A stretch of DNA of 64,000 nt, from NCBI RefSeq assembly GCF_001895045.1, contig NZ_BDAM01000010.1:369297-433296 (forward strand). Direction: 5' to 3'. The position numbers and the translations under genes were made by a program. Each line of letters starts with the position of its first letter. Within the stretch, counting starts at the first letter, position 1. Below are positions 53,270 to 61,381 of this stretch, one piece after another. The notes under the pieces are model-generated. The model searched no databases. It had not been told where the DNA came from and was given only the letters and a program-made list of their open reading frames with translations. Source of the DNA: Rhodococcus coprophilus NBRC 100603. Its GTDB lineage: Bacteria > Actinomycetota > Actinomycetes > Mycobacteriales > Mycobacteriaceae.

Positions 53270-54288
53270 TCGACACCTCGCGACTCGCCGACTGGATGGA
53301 CGAGCAGGGCCTGCCCGGCAAGGGTGCTCCGCTCGAAGCCAAGTACCTGTCCGGCGGTACCCAGAACGAGATCTACAAGCTCACCCGTGACGACTTCACC
53401 AGCGTCATCCGCATCCCGCCGGCTGCGGCACCCGCCGACCGCGACAAGGGCATCATGCGCGAATGGCGCATCATCCAGGGCCTCGACGGCACCGATGTCC
53501 CGCACACCGAAGCCGTCGCGGCCTGCGAGGACAAATCCGTCCTGGGCCGGTCGTTCTACCTCATGGGATACGTCGACGGATGGTCGCCGATGGATCACCG
53601 GGAGGCGTGGCCGGCACCGTTCGACACCGATCTCGATGCGCGCGCGGGCCTGGCGTATCAGCTCGCCGAGGGCATCGCGCTGCTGTCGAAGGTCGACTGG
53701 AAAGCTCAGGGCCTGCAGGATCTCGGCCGCCCCGAGGGTTTCCACGACCGTCAGGTCGACCGCTGGACCACGTTCTTCGAACGGATCAAGGGACGTGAGA
53801 TCGAAGGTCTCGACGTCGCCACCAAGTGGCTGCAGAACCACCGCCCGCTCGACTACATCCCGGGCCTCATGCACGGCGACTACCAGTTCGCCAACGTGAT
53901 GTTCAAGCATGGAGCCCCTGCCGAACTCGCTGCCCTCGTCGACTGGGAGATGGGTACCGTCGGCGATCCCAAGCTCGACCTGGCATGGATGGTCATGAAC
54001 TGGCCCGAGGACATGAACTCGCCGAGTGCCGCCGAGGCCACGTACGTCGATCTGCGGGGAATGCCGAACCGCTCTCAGCTCGTTCAGCACTACTCGGAGA
54101 TCTCCGGCCGTCAGGTCGACGACCTCGACTACTACCTCGTGCTGGCCAAGTGGAAGCTGGCGATCGTCCTGGAGCAGGGCTTCCAGCGCGCCGGCGACGA
54201 CGTCAAACTGCAGTCGTACGGGCCTGTGATCGTCAATCTGATGAAGTCGGCCGCAGACCTCGCCGAATCCACGGAGTACAAGGGATGA
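53266..54288 (+). CDS. APH-family kinase, ACAD10/11 N-domain/LvaA-like
   Basis: 340-residue aminoglycoside-phosphotransferase-fold kinase. The catalytic loop is HGDYQFANVMF (about 203-213) and the metal-binding Asp is in VDWEMGTVGDP (about 225). YLSGGTQNEIYKL near residue 28 binds nucleotide. Given its overlap with the acyl-CoA dehydrogenase, the substrate is expected to be a hydroxyacyl-CoA rather than a drug. In Pseudomonas, LvaA performs this step on 4-hydroxyvaleryl-CoA from levulinate. Confidence 0.9.
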   Translation: MIDTSRLADWMDEQGLPGKGAPLEAKYLSGGTQNEIYKLTRDDFTSVIRIPPAAAPADRDKGIMREWRIIQGLDGTDVPHTEAVAACEDKSVLGRSFYLMGYVDGWSPMDHREAWPAPFDTDLDARAGLAYQLAEGIALLSKVDWKAQGLQDLGRPEGFHDRQVDRWTTFFERIKGREIEGLDVATKWLQNHRPLDYIPGLMHGDYQFANVMFKHGAPAELAALVDWEMGTVGDPKLDLAWMVMNWPEDMNSPSAAEATYVDLRGMPNRSQLVQHYSEISGRQVDDLDYYLVLAKWKLAIVLEQGFQRAGDDVKLQSYGPVIVNLMKSAADLAESTEYKG

Positions 54289-55070
54289 CCAGCGCAGTGA
54301 CGGAGGGTTTGGTCCGTGAGCAGCACGGGTCGGTTCTCGTGCTGCGCATCGATCGCCCCGAGGCGCGGAACGCACTGACCGGAGAGGTGATCCGCGGGAT
54401 CGGCGCCGCCGTCGCGGAGGCCGAGACCGACCCGGAGATCCGGGTGGTCGTACTCACCGGCACCGGTGATCGGGCGTTCTGTGCGGGAATGGACTTGCGG
54501 GCATTCGCGCGTGGCGACGACATCGGGCTCGGAACCGACGATGCCGCCGCCGCCTACGCGCGGCTCGGCCAGGGAAAGCTCGGCGTTCCGGTTATCGGTG
54601 CCGCGAACGGCAGCGCGGTCGGCGGCGGACTCGAACTTCTTCTCGGGGCCGACATCATCGTCGCGTCGTCGGAGGCGAAATTCGGTCTGCCCGAGGTCAA
54701 GCGAGGTCTCTTTCCGGCGGGCGGCGGCACTTCCATCGGGACGCGCATCCCGGTGGGCGCGGCCCTCGAGATCGCTCTGACCGGTGATCCGATCACCGCG
54801 CAGCGCGGCTACGAACTGGGTTTGGTCAACGCTGTCGTCGAACCGGGCGAGGTTATGAACACGGCCCTGGACTACGCGCGGCGGATCGCCGCGAACGCAC
54901 CGCTCGGCCTGGCGGCGGTCAAGGAACTCGTACGATCGTCACCCACCGATCCGGAGTACGCGTCCGAGCGCCTCGGGTACTGGCAGTCGGTGGTCTTCGC
55001 CAGTGACGACGCCAAGGAAGGCGCCGCGGCATTCATGGAGAAGCGGGCGCCGGCCTGGCAGGGGCGATGA
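54285..55070 (+). CDS. Enoyl-CoA hydratase (crotonase family) with both catalytic Glu residues
   Basis: 261-residue crotonase. The oxyanion segment is FCAGMDLR. NGSAVGGGLELLLGAD keeps the first catalytic Glu, and FGLPEVKRGLFP keeps the second. It is therefore the crotonase in this window most likely to be a true hydratase. ATG overlaps the kinase stop. It would hydrate the enoyl-CoA released by the ACAD-kinase pair. Confidence 0.92.
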   Translation: MTSAVTEGLVREQHGSVLVLRIDRPEARNALTGEVIRGIGAAVAEAETDPEIRVVVLTGTGDRAFCAGMDLRAFARGDDIGLGTDDAAAAYARLGQGKLGVPVIGAANGSAVGGGLELLLGADIIVASSEAKFGLPEVKRGLFPAGGGTSIGTRIPVGAALEIALTGDPITAQRGYELGLVNAVVEPGEVMNTALDYARRIAANAPLGLAAVKELVRSSPTDPEYASERLGYWQSVVFASDDAKEGAAAFMEKRAPAWQGR

Positions 55071-56044
55071 ACACCGTGCGGGCAGTGGTCTGTCCGGAAT
55101 ACGGGCCACCGGAGATCGTCGAGATACGGGATGTTCCCTCGCAGTCACTCGTGCCCGGACAGGTTCGGGTGCGAGTGGGTGCGGCCGCGGTGAACTTCCC
55201 CGACGTGCTGCTCGTGGCGGACAAGTACCAGATCAGTGTGCCGCCGCCGTTCGTTCCCGGCAGCGAGTACGCCGGTGTCGTCACCGAGACATGCGGCGAC
55301 GTGGGTGTGTTCACGATCGGTGACAGGGTCACCGGGACCGGCCTGGTGGGAGCGTTCGCCGAAGAAGTGGTGGCGTCGGCGGCATCGCTCAAAGCGGTCC
55401 CCGACGGTATCGACGACCGCACCGCGGCGTCCTTCGGCGTGGCACACCGCACGGCCTACCACACGCTCCGGTCGGTGGCCCGCCTCCGATCGGGTGACCG
55501 ACTCGTCGTGCTCGGTGCGGGCGGCGGTGTCGGCCTCGCAGCAGTGCAACTCGGCGTCGCACTGGGCGCGTCGGTGACGGCAGTCGCGTCGTCGCCCGAA
55601 AAACTCGCGATCGCCGAGAAGTACGGGGCCGAGCATCTCGTCGACCACCGGGCAGGTGATCTGCGGACCGCGCTGAAGGCGGTGTTACCCGAGGGGTCGG
55701 ATGTCGTAGTCGATCCGGTCGGCGGCGACCTGTCCGTGCCGGCACTGCGGTCGCTCGCCCGGGGTGGACGATTCGTCACGGTCGGCTACGCATCCGGAAC
55801 GATCCCGAAGATCCCGTTGAATCTCGTTCTGGTGAAGGGAATCCGAGTCATGGGATTCCAGTTCCAGGACCTCGACCCGGACGAATACCGGCGCAACGAA
55901 GAGGAACTCGTCGACCTCTTACTGTCCGGCCGGGCAGTCCCCCACATCGGGGCAGGGTATCCACTCGAAGATGCTGCGCTTGCACTCCGGCACGTCGCGG
56001 ACGGGCGAGCAATCGGCAAGGTGGTCGTCGACATTCCCCGATGA
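55067..56044 (+). CDS. Zinc-independent quinone oxidoreductase/enoyl reductase (MDR family)
   Basis: 325-residue medium-chain reductase. The GroES-like N-terminal half contains VNFPDVLLVADKYQ and PPFVPGSEYAG; the cofactor motif is GAGGGVGLAAVQL; VGYASGTIPKIPLNLVL follows. No catalytic-zinc Cys or His set is seen. NADPH-dependent reduction of a quinone or enoyl substrate is expected. ATG overlaps the hydratase stop. A strong terminator follows. Confidence 0.92.
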   Translation: MNTVRAVVCPEYGPPEIVEIRDVPSQSLVPGQVRVRVGAAAVNFPDVLLVADKYQISVPPPFVPGSEYAGVVTETCGDVGVFTIGDRVTGTGLVGAFAEEVVASAASLKAVPDGIDDRTAASFGVAHRTAYHTLRSVARLRSGDRLVVLGAGGGVGLAAVQLGVALGASVTAVASSPEKLAIAEKYGAEHLVDHRAGDLRTALKAVLPEGSDVVVDPVGGDLSVPALRSLARGGRFVTVGYASGTIPKIPLNLVLVKGIRVMGFQFQDLDPDEYRRNEEELVDLLLSGRAVPHIGAGYPLEDAALALRHVADGRAIGKVVVDIPR

Positions 56045-56097
56045 GCCAAGGTCCGGCGGGCGACTCGATTGTCTTCGTCGGCTGGAGGTCACGCCGT

Positions 56098-56135
56098 GCG
56101 AAACGGCCCGCCCCTCGCGGGGCGGGCCGTTTCGC
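56098..56135. terminator. 17-bp-stem bidirectional terminator hairpin
   Basis: GCGAAACGGCCCGCCCC (56098-56114) pairs perfectly with GGGGCGGGCCGTTTCGC (56119-56135) over a TCGC tetraloop. It lies between the convergent reductase (stop 56044) and unknown protein (stop 56144). Confidence 0.75.
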
Positions 56136-56143
56136 ATGTGCCG

Positions 56144-56737
56144 TCAGCGAATGCTGGTTAGGGTGCCTGTCTGCATCGCTCCCACGCTATCGGTCCGGAA
56201 GGACTCGGTCGGTCCGACGTGCACCGGCGCATCGGTCGCCGCCTGGAGGGCGTGGGCCTTGAAAACCCTTGCAGCTCTGCTCAACCGGTGCTGCTTGGAG
56301 CCGAATCGGGAGTCGAGCTCGGAGGGAACGTTCTCGCCCCACATCGTGATCGTGGTGGGGTGCTTCGCCAGGGTCTCGAGCAGCCCCTGGCGGATGCGGG
56401 CATCGTTCTCGTACAGGTCTGCCGCCACTGCGACGGTGTCGGGCATCGGGCCGTGCGGCGAACACTTCAGCGCCGACTCCAGTTCGACCGTGGTGGCACC
56501 GAGGATCTCGAGCGGTCGGATATCCACGTTGCCCGGTACCAGGACGACGACCTCCCACCCTGCTGCGACCTGGTCGTACAGCCAGCCGCCGGTGTATCGC
56601 ACGGCGTCGGCGACGCGAGGCGCGACGACTGCCAGCCGCCTTCTCAGGATGTGCTTGCGGGCGTGAGCTGTTGCTCGAGAGACCGTGTGTAGTCCGCGAA
56701 AATCTCGGTCAGAGGGAGCGAACGATCGAGTAGCCAT
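56144..56737 (-). CDS. Unknown protein (RADAVRYTGGWLYDQ-type), N-terminus uncertain
   Basis: Unrecognised soluble protein. The coherent part begins near residue 33 (RLAVVAPRVADAVRYTGGWLYD) and continues with alternating strands and helices (VVVLVPGNVDIRPLEIL, VAVAADLYEND). The ATG at 56737 would overlap the end of the TetR gene by 94 bases; a non-ATG start nearer 56640, after the TetR stop, may be the true one, but no clear GTG or ATG is there. Likely co-transcribed with the TetR gene. Function not assigned. Confidence 0.6.
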   Translation of the reverse strand: MATRSFAPSDRDFRGLHTVSRATAHARKHILRRRLAVVAPRVADAVRYTGGWLYDQVAAGWEVVVLVPGNVDIRPLEILGATTVELESALKCSPHGPMPDTVAVAADLYENDARIRQGLLETLAKHPTTITMWGENVPSELDSRFGSKQHRLSRAARVFKAHALQAATDAPVHVGPTESFRTDSVGAMQTGTLTSIR

Positions 56738-57246
56738 GAGGTTTCCATTCCGTTGAGGAAAGCGACAATCTCCACCGCTTTGACGGCTGGGTCCAGATCC
56801 GTTCGGTATCGTCCGGAGCGTTGTCCGCGCCGGATCCCGGCCTCGACTGTGTCGAGTGCCGCTCGATAACGACCGAGTAGGCGATCATTCAGTGGCGCAT
56901 CCGATTCGAGATTCTCGATGAGGAGCACTGTGTACATCCCCACTTGATCCGGAAACTCCCGGTAGCGACCGGGAATCTTCCTGATCTGTTCGATGAGATC
57001 TCCCGACAGATCCACACGAGCAAGGTCGTCGGCGTCCCGTGCATCGAGCACGGCGTGCAACAACTCCGTCTTCGAATCGAAGTGGTGCAACAGACCCGCC
57101 GGGCTCAACCCTGCCTCCCGCGCGATCTGCGCAACACTGGTGCCCCGCCACCCGTTCCTCACCAGCAACCGTTGGGCGACGCCGAGAATTTGCGCCCTTC
57201 GATCCTCACCCCTGGCGAGGAGTGTGTCGTACGCCCGGTGTTGCAA
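56644..57246 (-). CDS. TetR-family transcriptional regulator
   Basis: 200-residue TetR repressor. The helix-turn-helix is TSVAQIAREAGLSPAGLLHHFDSK (quoted in parts: VAQIAREAGLS, LLHHFDSKTELL). The ligand domain is helical, with ESDAPLNDRLLGRYRAALDTVE and FLNGMETSWLLD. A 10-bp-arm inverted repeat overlaps its -10 box, strong evidence of self-repression. That operator differs from the window-wide GAGAAT palindrome, so this protein probably controls only itself and neighbours. Confidence 0.93.
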   Translation of the reverse strand: MQHRAYDTLLARGEDRRAQILGVAQRLLVRNGWRGTSVAQIAREAGLSPAGLLHHFDSKTELLHAVLDARDADDLARVDLSGDLIEQIRKIPGRYREFPDQVGMYTVLLIENLESDAPLNDRLLGRYRAALDTVEAGIRRGQRSGRYRTDLDPAVKAVEIVAFLNGMETSWLLDRSLPLTEIFADYTRSLEQQLTPASTS

Positions 57247-57268
57247 CGCTTCGCTTCCCCCTTGTCGA

Positions 57269-57300
57269 CCAACCTACCGAACACACATTAGGTCGGTTGG
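57269..57300. promoter_or_regulatory. TetR operator overlapping its own promoter
   Basis: CCAACCTACC (57269-57278) and GGTCGGTTGG (57291-57300) are inverted repeats matching at 9 of 10 positions with a 12-nt spacer. The spacer contains the TAATGT -10 candidate of the TetR promoter. Confidence 0.6.
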
Positions 57301-57314
57301 GGCCGATGTGACAA
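57285..57314 (-). promoter_or_regulatory. Candidate promoter of the TetR gene
   Basis: Reading leftward, TTGTCA (57314-57309) is followed after 18 bases by TAATGT (57290-57285). This is a good sigma-A-type pair, 39 bases before the start at 57246, and lies within the operator. Confidence 0.5.
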
Positions 57315-57354
57315 GGGTCTCAGACGGTTTATTTTTTATCCCATGTCACATCGG
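57303..57354. repeat. 15-bp-arm inverted repeat around an AT-rich loop
   Basis: CCGATGTGACAAGGG (57303-57317) and CCCATGTCACATCGG (57340-57354) match at 14 of 15 positions and enclose a 22-base region with TTTATTTTTTAT. It sits between the TetR promoter and the thiolase stop (57360). It may be the thiolase operon's terminator, or a second binding site over the -35 box. Confidence 0.5.
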
Positions 57355-57359
57355 CGGGT

Positions 57360-58508
57360 TTACCGGTCCATCAGTTCGACGACCGTCGCGTTCGCTGTCC
57401 CACCGCCCTCGCACATCGTCTGCAAGCCGTAACGCAGTCCCTGATCGCGCATGTGGTGGATCATCCTCGTCATGAGCACCGCGCCGGACCCGCCGAGCGG
57501 ATGCCCGAGTGCGATCGCCCCACCGAGCGGGTTGACCCGCTCGATGTCGGCGCCGGTTTCGGCGAGCCAGGCGAGCGGCACGGATGCGAATGCTTCGTTG
57601 ACCTCGAACACGCCCACTTCACCGAGCGCGACGCCCGCCTTGGCGAGCACCTTCTCCGTGGCGGGGATCGGTCCGGTCAGCATGAGAACCGGGTCCGATC
57701 CGGCGACTGCGCCGGCGCGATACCGGGCGAGAGGGGTCAATCCCAGCTCGCGTGCCTTCTCGGGAGTGGTCACCAGCAGGGCAGCCGCACCGTCCGAGAT
57801 CTGCGACGAATTGCCGGCGTGGATGACGCCGTCCTCGGCGAAGGCGGGCTTCAGGCCCGCGAGTTTGTCCACGGTGCTGCCCCGGCGGATCCCCTCGTCG
57901 GCGGACACCGCGCCGGCCTCGGTGGCGACCGGCACGATCTGACCGTCGAACGCCCCGCGGTCCTGCGCCGCAGCGGCGCGCTCATGCGAGAGCACCGAAT
58001 ACTCGTCCAGGCGGGTCCGCGAAAGACCCCACTTCTGCGCGATCTTCTCCGCCGAGATTCCCTGGTTGAACGGGAACCCGTCGTAGCGTTCGAGAGCTTT
58101 GGGGCCGTACGGCATACCCGTGCCCCGCGCCGCACCGAGCGGCACCCGGCTCATCACCTCGACGCCGCCGGCGACAACGACGTCCTGCTGCCCGGACATC
58201 ACTGCCTGCGCTGCGAAGTCCAGTGCCTGCTGACTCGAGCCGCAGGCGCGGTTGACGGTGGTGCCCGGAATCGACTCGGGCCATCCGGCTGCAAGCACCG
58301 AGTAGCGCCCGACATTGCTGGACTGGTCACCCACCTGCGAGACGCAACCCCAGACCACGTCGTCGATCACCGCGGGGTCGATGCCCGTGCGCTCGGCGAG
58401 CGCCTGAAGGATGTGCGCCGACAGATCCACCGGGTGCACACCCGACAGTCCTCCGTTGCGTTTGCCGACAGGCGTGCGGATCGCCTCGACGATGACTACT
58501 TCACGCAT
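57360..58508 (-). CDS. Acetyl-CoA acyltransferase (thiolase)
   Basis: 382-residue degradative-type thiolase. Nucleophile Cys in RACGSSQQA, NEAFA, GHPLGGSGA and a C-terminal CEGGG (second Cys) are all intact. It cleaves a 3-ketoacyl-CoA with CoA to give a shorter acyl-CoA plus acetyl- or propionyl-CoA. ATG 58508 (MREVVIVEAIRTPVG) is chosen; the longer frame upstream lies in the crotonase gene. Last gene of the leftward 62.6-57.4 kb operon. Confidence 0.95.
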   Translation of the reverse strand: MREVVIVEAIRTPVGKRNGGLSGVHPVDLSAHILQALAERTGIDPAVIDDVVWGCVSQVGDQSSNVGRYSVLAAGWPESIPGTTVNRACGSSQQALDFAAQAVMSGQQDVVVAGGVEVMSRVPLGAARGTGMPYGPKALERYDGFPFNQGISAEKIAQKWGLSRTRLDEYSVLSHERAAAAQDRGAFDGQIVPVATEAGAVSADEGIRRGSTVDKLAGLKPAFAEDGVIHAGNSSQISDGAAALLVTTPEKARELGLTPLARYRAGAVAGSDPVLMLTGPIPATEKVLAKAGVALGEVGVFEVNEAFASVPLAWLAETGADIERVNPLGGAIALGHPLGGSGAVLMTRMIHHMRDQGLRYGLQTMCEGGGTANATVVELMDR

Positions 58509-59361
58509 TCGTTTCTCTCTCACTCGTACCCGATTGTTGCTTCGCGGCCGCGGCGTGCGGAGGCTCCGCTCCGGAGCCGCCTCCCACCCAACGGCCCGTG
58601 AACCTCGCCTCACGCTTCTGCGCGAACGCGGCGAAAGCCTCGGGCGCATCGGCGGTTGCGAAGTTGACCGCCTGCGCACGGGCTTCACCCGCGAGCGCTT
58701 CGCGGAGGGTGCGGTCGGCTCCCTCGTTCAGCAGCGCCTTGGTCTGAGCGAGCGCCACCGGCGGTCCTGCTGCGAGGCGACCCGCGAGGTCGTCGACGAA
58801 CGCGTCGATAGTGCCCTCGGACTCGACCCACGTCACCAGATTCAGCTGGTGCGCCCGGTCGGCGTCGATCGTCTCGGCCAGGAGTGCCAGCCTCTTGGCC
58901 TGCTGCAAACCGACGAGTTTCGGCAACAACCAGGATCCGCCGAGATCCGGAGACAGTCCGCGTCGTGCGAAGATCTGCGAGAAGGTCGACCGCGGCGTCG
59001 CGACGACGAAATCGCACCCCAACGCGAGATTCCATCCGGCTCCGACGGCCACACCGTCGATCTTCGCGATGGTCGGCACCGGAAGCTCGTGGAGGAGCAG
59101 CGCGATATCCGTGAGGACACGCATCTTGCGCACGGGATGCGCACGTCCGGGATTGGAAAGATCCGCGCCGGAACAGAACGCGCCGCCCGCGCCGGTCACG
59201 ACGAGCACCCGCACATCGGGGTCCTGGCCGACGGCATCCAGCGCGTCGCGCAGCGCGTCCCATAACCCGCTGTCGAGTGCGTTCTTCCGGGAGGGCCGAT
59301 TCAGTGTCAGTGTCCGCACACCGTCGCGATCATCGACGAGCAGGGAGTCTTCGGTAGTCAC
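58501..59361 (-). CDS. Crotonase-family protein, PaaG-isomerase-like
   Basis: 286-residue crotonase fold. FCSGADLSN oxyanion segment and VAVGAGWNLALGCD are clear. Both classical catalytic Glu positions are changed: Asn in GWNLAL, and QIF in FSQIFARRGLSPDLGGSWLLP. The last block strongly resembles PaaG-type isomerases (GLxPDxGGxWLLP). It may shift a double bond or open a ring rather than hydrate. GTG 59361 overlaps the CoA-transferase stop. The frame upstream of it belongs to the CoA transferase region. Confidence 0.88.
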   Translation of the reverse strand: MTTEDSLLVDDRDGVRTLTLNRPSRKNALDSGLWDALRDALDAVGQDPDVRVLVVTGAGGAFCSGADLSNPGRAHPVRKMRVLTDIALLLHELPVPTIAKIDGVAVGAGWNLALGCDFVVATPRSTFSQIFARRGLSPDLGGSWLLPKLVGLQQAKRLALLAETIDADRAHQLNLVTWVESEGTIDAFVDDLAGRLAAGPPVALAQTKALLNEGADRTLREALAGEARAQAVNFATADAPEAFAAFAQKREARFTGRWVGGGSGAEPPHAAAAKQQSGTSERETNA

Positions 59362-60614
59362 CGACTCTGCCTCACAGTCGATTCCGGGAACCGGTACGCG
59401 GGACCGATCGCCCCTTGGGCACGGAGGTCCTCGATCTGCTCCGGCCGGAGCCCCGCGTCGGCGAGCACCTGTGCGGTGTGTTCGCCGAGACCCGGAACAG
59501 CACCCATCGGCGGGTCGAAGCCCGCGATCACCGGTGGCGGCAACAACGCCTCGATCGGCCCGTTGGGCGAATCGACCTCCCGCCACCTGTTGCGGGCCTT
59601 CAACTGCGGATGCACGAGTACTTCGCTCGGCAGGTTGTACCGGGCGTTCCCGATGCCGGCGTCGTCTGCGATCTTCTGCACGTGTTCGAGCGGGTGCAGC
59701 GCGCACCACCGGGCGATCGCATCGTCGAGGACCTCACGATGCTCACACCGTCCGGCATTGGTGTGAAAACGCTCGTCGTCGGCGAGATCGTCCCGGCCGA
59801 TGATCTCGCGGGCGAGTCGCTGCCACTCACGGTCGTTGGTGGTACCGAGCACCACGGTCTGGTCGTCGGCCGTCCGGTACGCGCCGTACGGAGACACCGC
59901 GGGTGAACTCATCCCGCGCGGCTGCTGATCCACGCCCGAGTACCGGGTGTAGGTGAGCGGGTAGCCCATGATCTCGGTCATGGTGTCGAACAGGCTCACG
60001 GACACCGACGACAGCGCGCCGGCCCGTCCGCGATGCCGTTCCCGGCCGCACAGTAGCGCGAGGATCGACACCGCGGCGTAGAGACCGGTGCTGATGTCGG
60101 CAACGGGCGGGCCGGGTTTGGCCGGCATGCCGGGGTAGCCGGTGACGGCGCACGCTCCCGACTCTGCCTGCACCAGTAGGTCGTAGGCACGCTTGTGCGA
60201 CATCGGACCACCGGGGCCGTAACCGTCGATCTCGACGGCGATCAGGTCGGGGTAGCGCTCCGCCAGATCCTCCTGGGAGATACCGAGTCGCGCGGTGGCC
60301 CCGGGAGCAAGGTTCGACACCAGCACATCGGAGCTTGCCAGCAACGTGTGCAGAGTGGCGATTCCGGCGTCCGACTTCAGGTCGAGCGTGACGGATACCT
60401 TGCCCCGGTTCGCCCACACGAAGTGCGCGGCCATGCCGTTGACGACGTCGTCGTAGTCACGGGCGAAATCACCGCCGCGAGGATTTTCGATCTTGATGAC
60501 CCGCGCTCCGAAGTCGGCGAGGGTGCGAGTGCACATCGGCGCCGACACGGCCTGCTCGAGCGTCACGACCGTGATCCCTGAAAGCGGACCTTCCGGACTC
60601 GTCGGGTCGGTCAT
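59358..60614 (-). CDS. CaiB/BaiF-type family III CoA transferase
   Basis: 418-residue family III CoA transferase: GARVIKIENPRGGD near residue 35, WANRGKVSVTLDLKS near 70, and the RAYDLLVQAESG block containing the catalytic Asp. ATG 60614 overlaps the SDR stop. It would load CoA onto an acid from a donor thioester made in the same pathway. The second CaiB-type gene in the window, with the other at 26.7 kb. Confidence 0.92.
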   Translation of the reverse strand: MTDPTSPEGPLSGITVVTLEQAVSAPMCTRTLADFGARVIKIENPRGGDFARDYDDVVNGMAAHFVWANRGKVSVTLDLKSDAGIATLHTLLASSDVLVSNLAPGATARLGISQEDLAERYPDLIAVEIDGYGPGGPMSHKRAYDLLVQAESGACAVTGYPGMPAKPGPPVADISTGLYAAVSILALLCGRERHRGRAGALSSVSVSLFDTMTEIMGYPLTYTRYSGVDQQPRGMSSPAVSPYGAYRTADDQTVVLGTTNDREWQRLAREIIGRDDLADDERFHTNAGRCEHREVLDDAIARWCALHPLEHVQKIADDAGIGNARYNLPSEVLVHPQLKARNRWREVDSPNGPIEALLPPPVIAGFDPPMGAVPGLGEHTAQVLADAGLRPEQIEDLRAQGAIGPAYRFPESTVRQSR

Positions 60615-61381
60615 CACATCACCATGCCGCCGTCTACCGGCAGCACCTGGCCGGTGACAAAGGAGGAGGCGTCCGTGGCGAGGAACACGAATGCACCCGC
60701 GACCTCCGCAGGCTCGGCCCAGCGCCGCAACGGGATTCGGTTCAGCATCGTCGCGGCGAACTTCTCGTTGGTGCGGATCGTTTCCGTCATCGGCGTCGCG
60801 GCGAGCGGCGCGAGTGCGTTGACGAGAATGTTCTTCCGCGCCAGTTCACGCGCCAGCGACTTGGTCAACCCGATGATGCCCGCCTTCGCCGCGGAGTAGT
60901 TCACCTGGCCGAGAGTGCCGGTTATGCCCGCGGAAGAGGTGACGTTGATGATGCGTCCGGTGCCGTCCGTGGCCAGGAACGGCAGCGCCGCCTGCGAGCA
61001 CGTGAAGGCACCGAGGACGTGGATGTCGTGGATGCGCTGGAACGATTCGGTGCTCGTCTCCGCGAACATGGCCGGATCGGTGACACCGGCGTTGTTGACC
61101 AGGATGTGCAGAACACCCTCGGTGAAACCGGCAGCACGTGCCGCCGCCGCATCGGCCGCGGCCCGATCGCGCACATCCAGCGCCGCACTGTCGGCTTTGC
61201 CACCGTTCTGTGAAATCCTCTCGGCCACAACGGCAGCCGCATCACCGTCGACATCGGTGACGAGAACTGCCGCACCTGCAGCGGCAAGCGCCTCCGCCAC
61301 GGCCGAGCCGATGCCACCCGCCGCGCCGGTGACCAGCGCCGACCGTCCGGTGAGGTCGAAAAGGTTGTTCTTCTCCGCCAT
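60614..61381 (-). CDS. Short-chain dehydrogenase (3-oxoacyl reductase/3-hydroxyacyl dehydrogenase type)
   Basis: 255-residue classical SDR: TGAAGGIG, LVNNAGVT, SSAGITG (Ser), YSAAK (Tyr/Lys) and VDGGMVM at the end. Similar to FabG-like 3-hydroxyacyl-CoA dehydrogenases, which would complete a beta-oxidation round with the ACAD, crotonase and thiolase of this operon. ATG 61381 overlaps the ACAD stop by one base. Confidence 0.92.
   Translation of the reverse strand: MAEKNNLFDLTGRSALVTGAAGGIGSAVAEALAAAGAAVLVTDVDGDAAAVVAERISQNGGKADSAALDVRDRAAADAAAARAAGFTEGVLHILVNNAGVTDPAMFAETSTESFQRIHDIHVLGAFTCSQAALPFLATDGTGRIINVTSSAGITGTLGQVNYSAAKAGIIGLTKSLARELARKNILVNALAPLAATPMTETIRTNEKFAATMLNRIPLRRWAEPAEVAGAFVFLATDASSFVTGQVLPVDGGMVM

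Noticed and set aside
53266..54288. An aminoglycoside phosphotransferase resistance gene
   Set aside because: Fold is APH-like, but overlap with an ACAD10/11-like dehydrogenase points to a CoA-thioester kinase.
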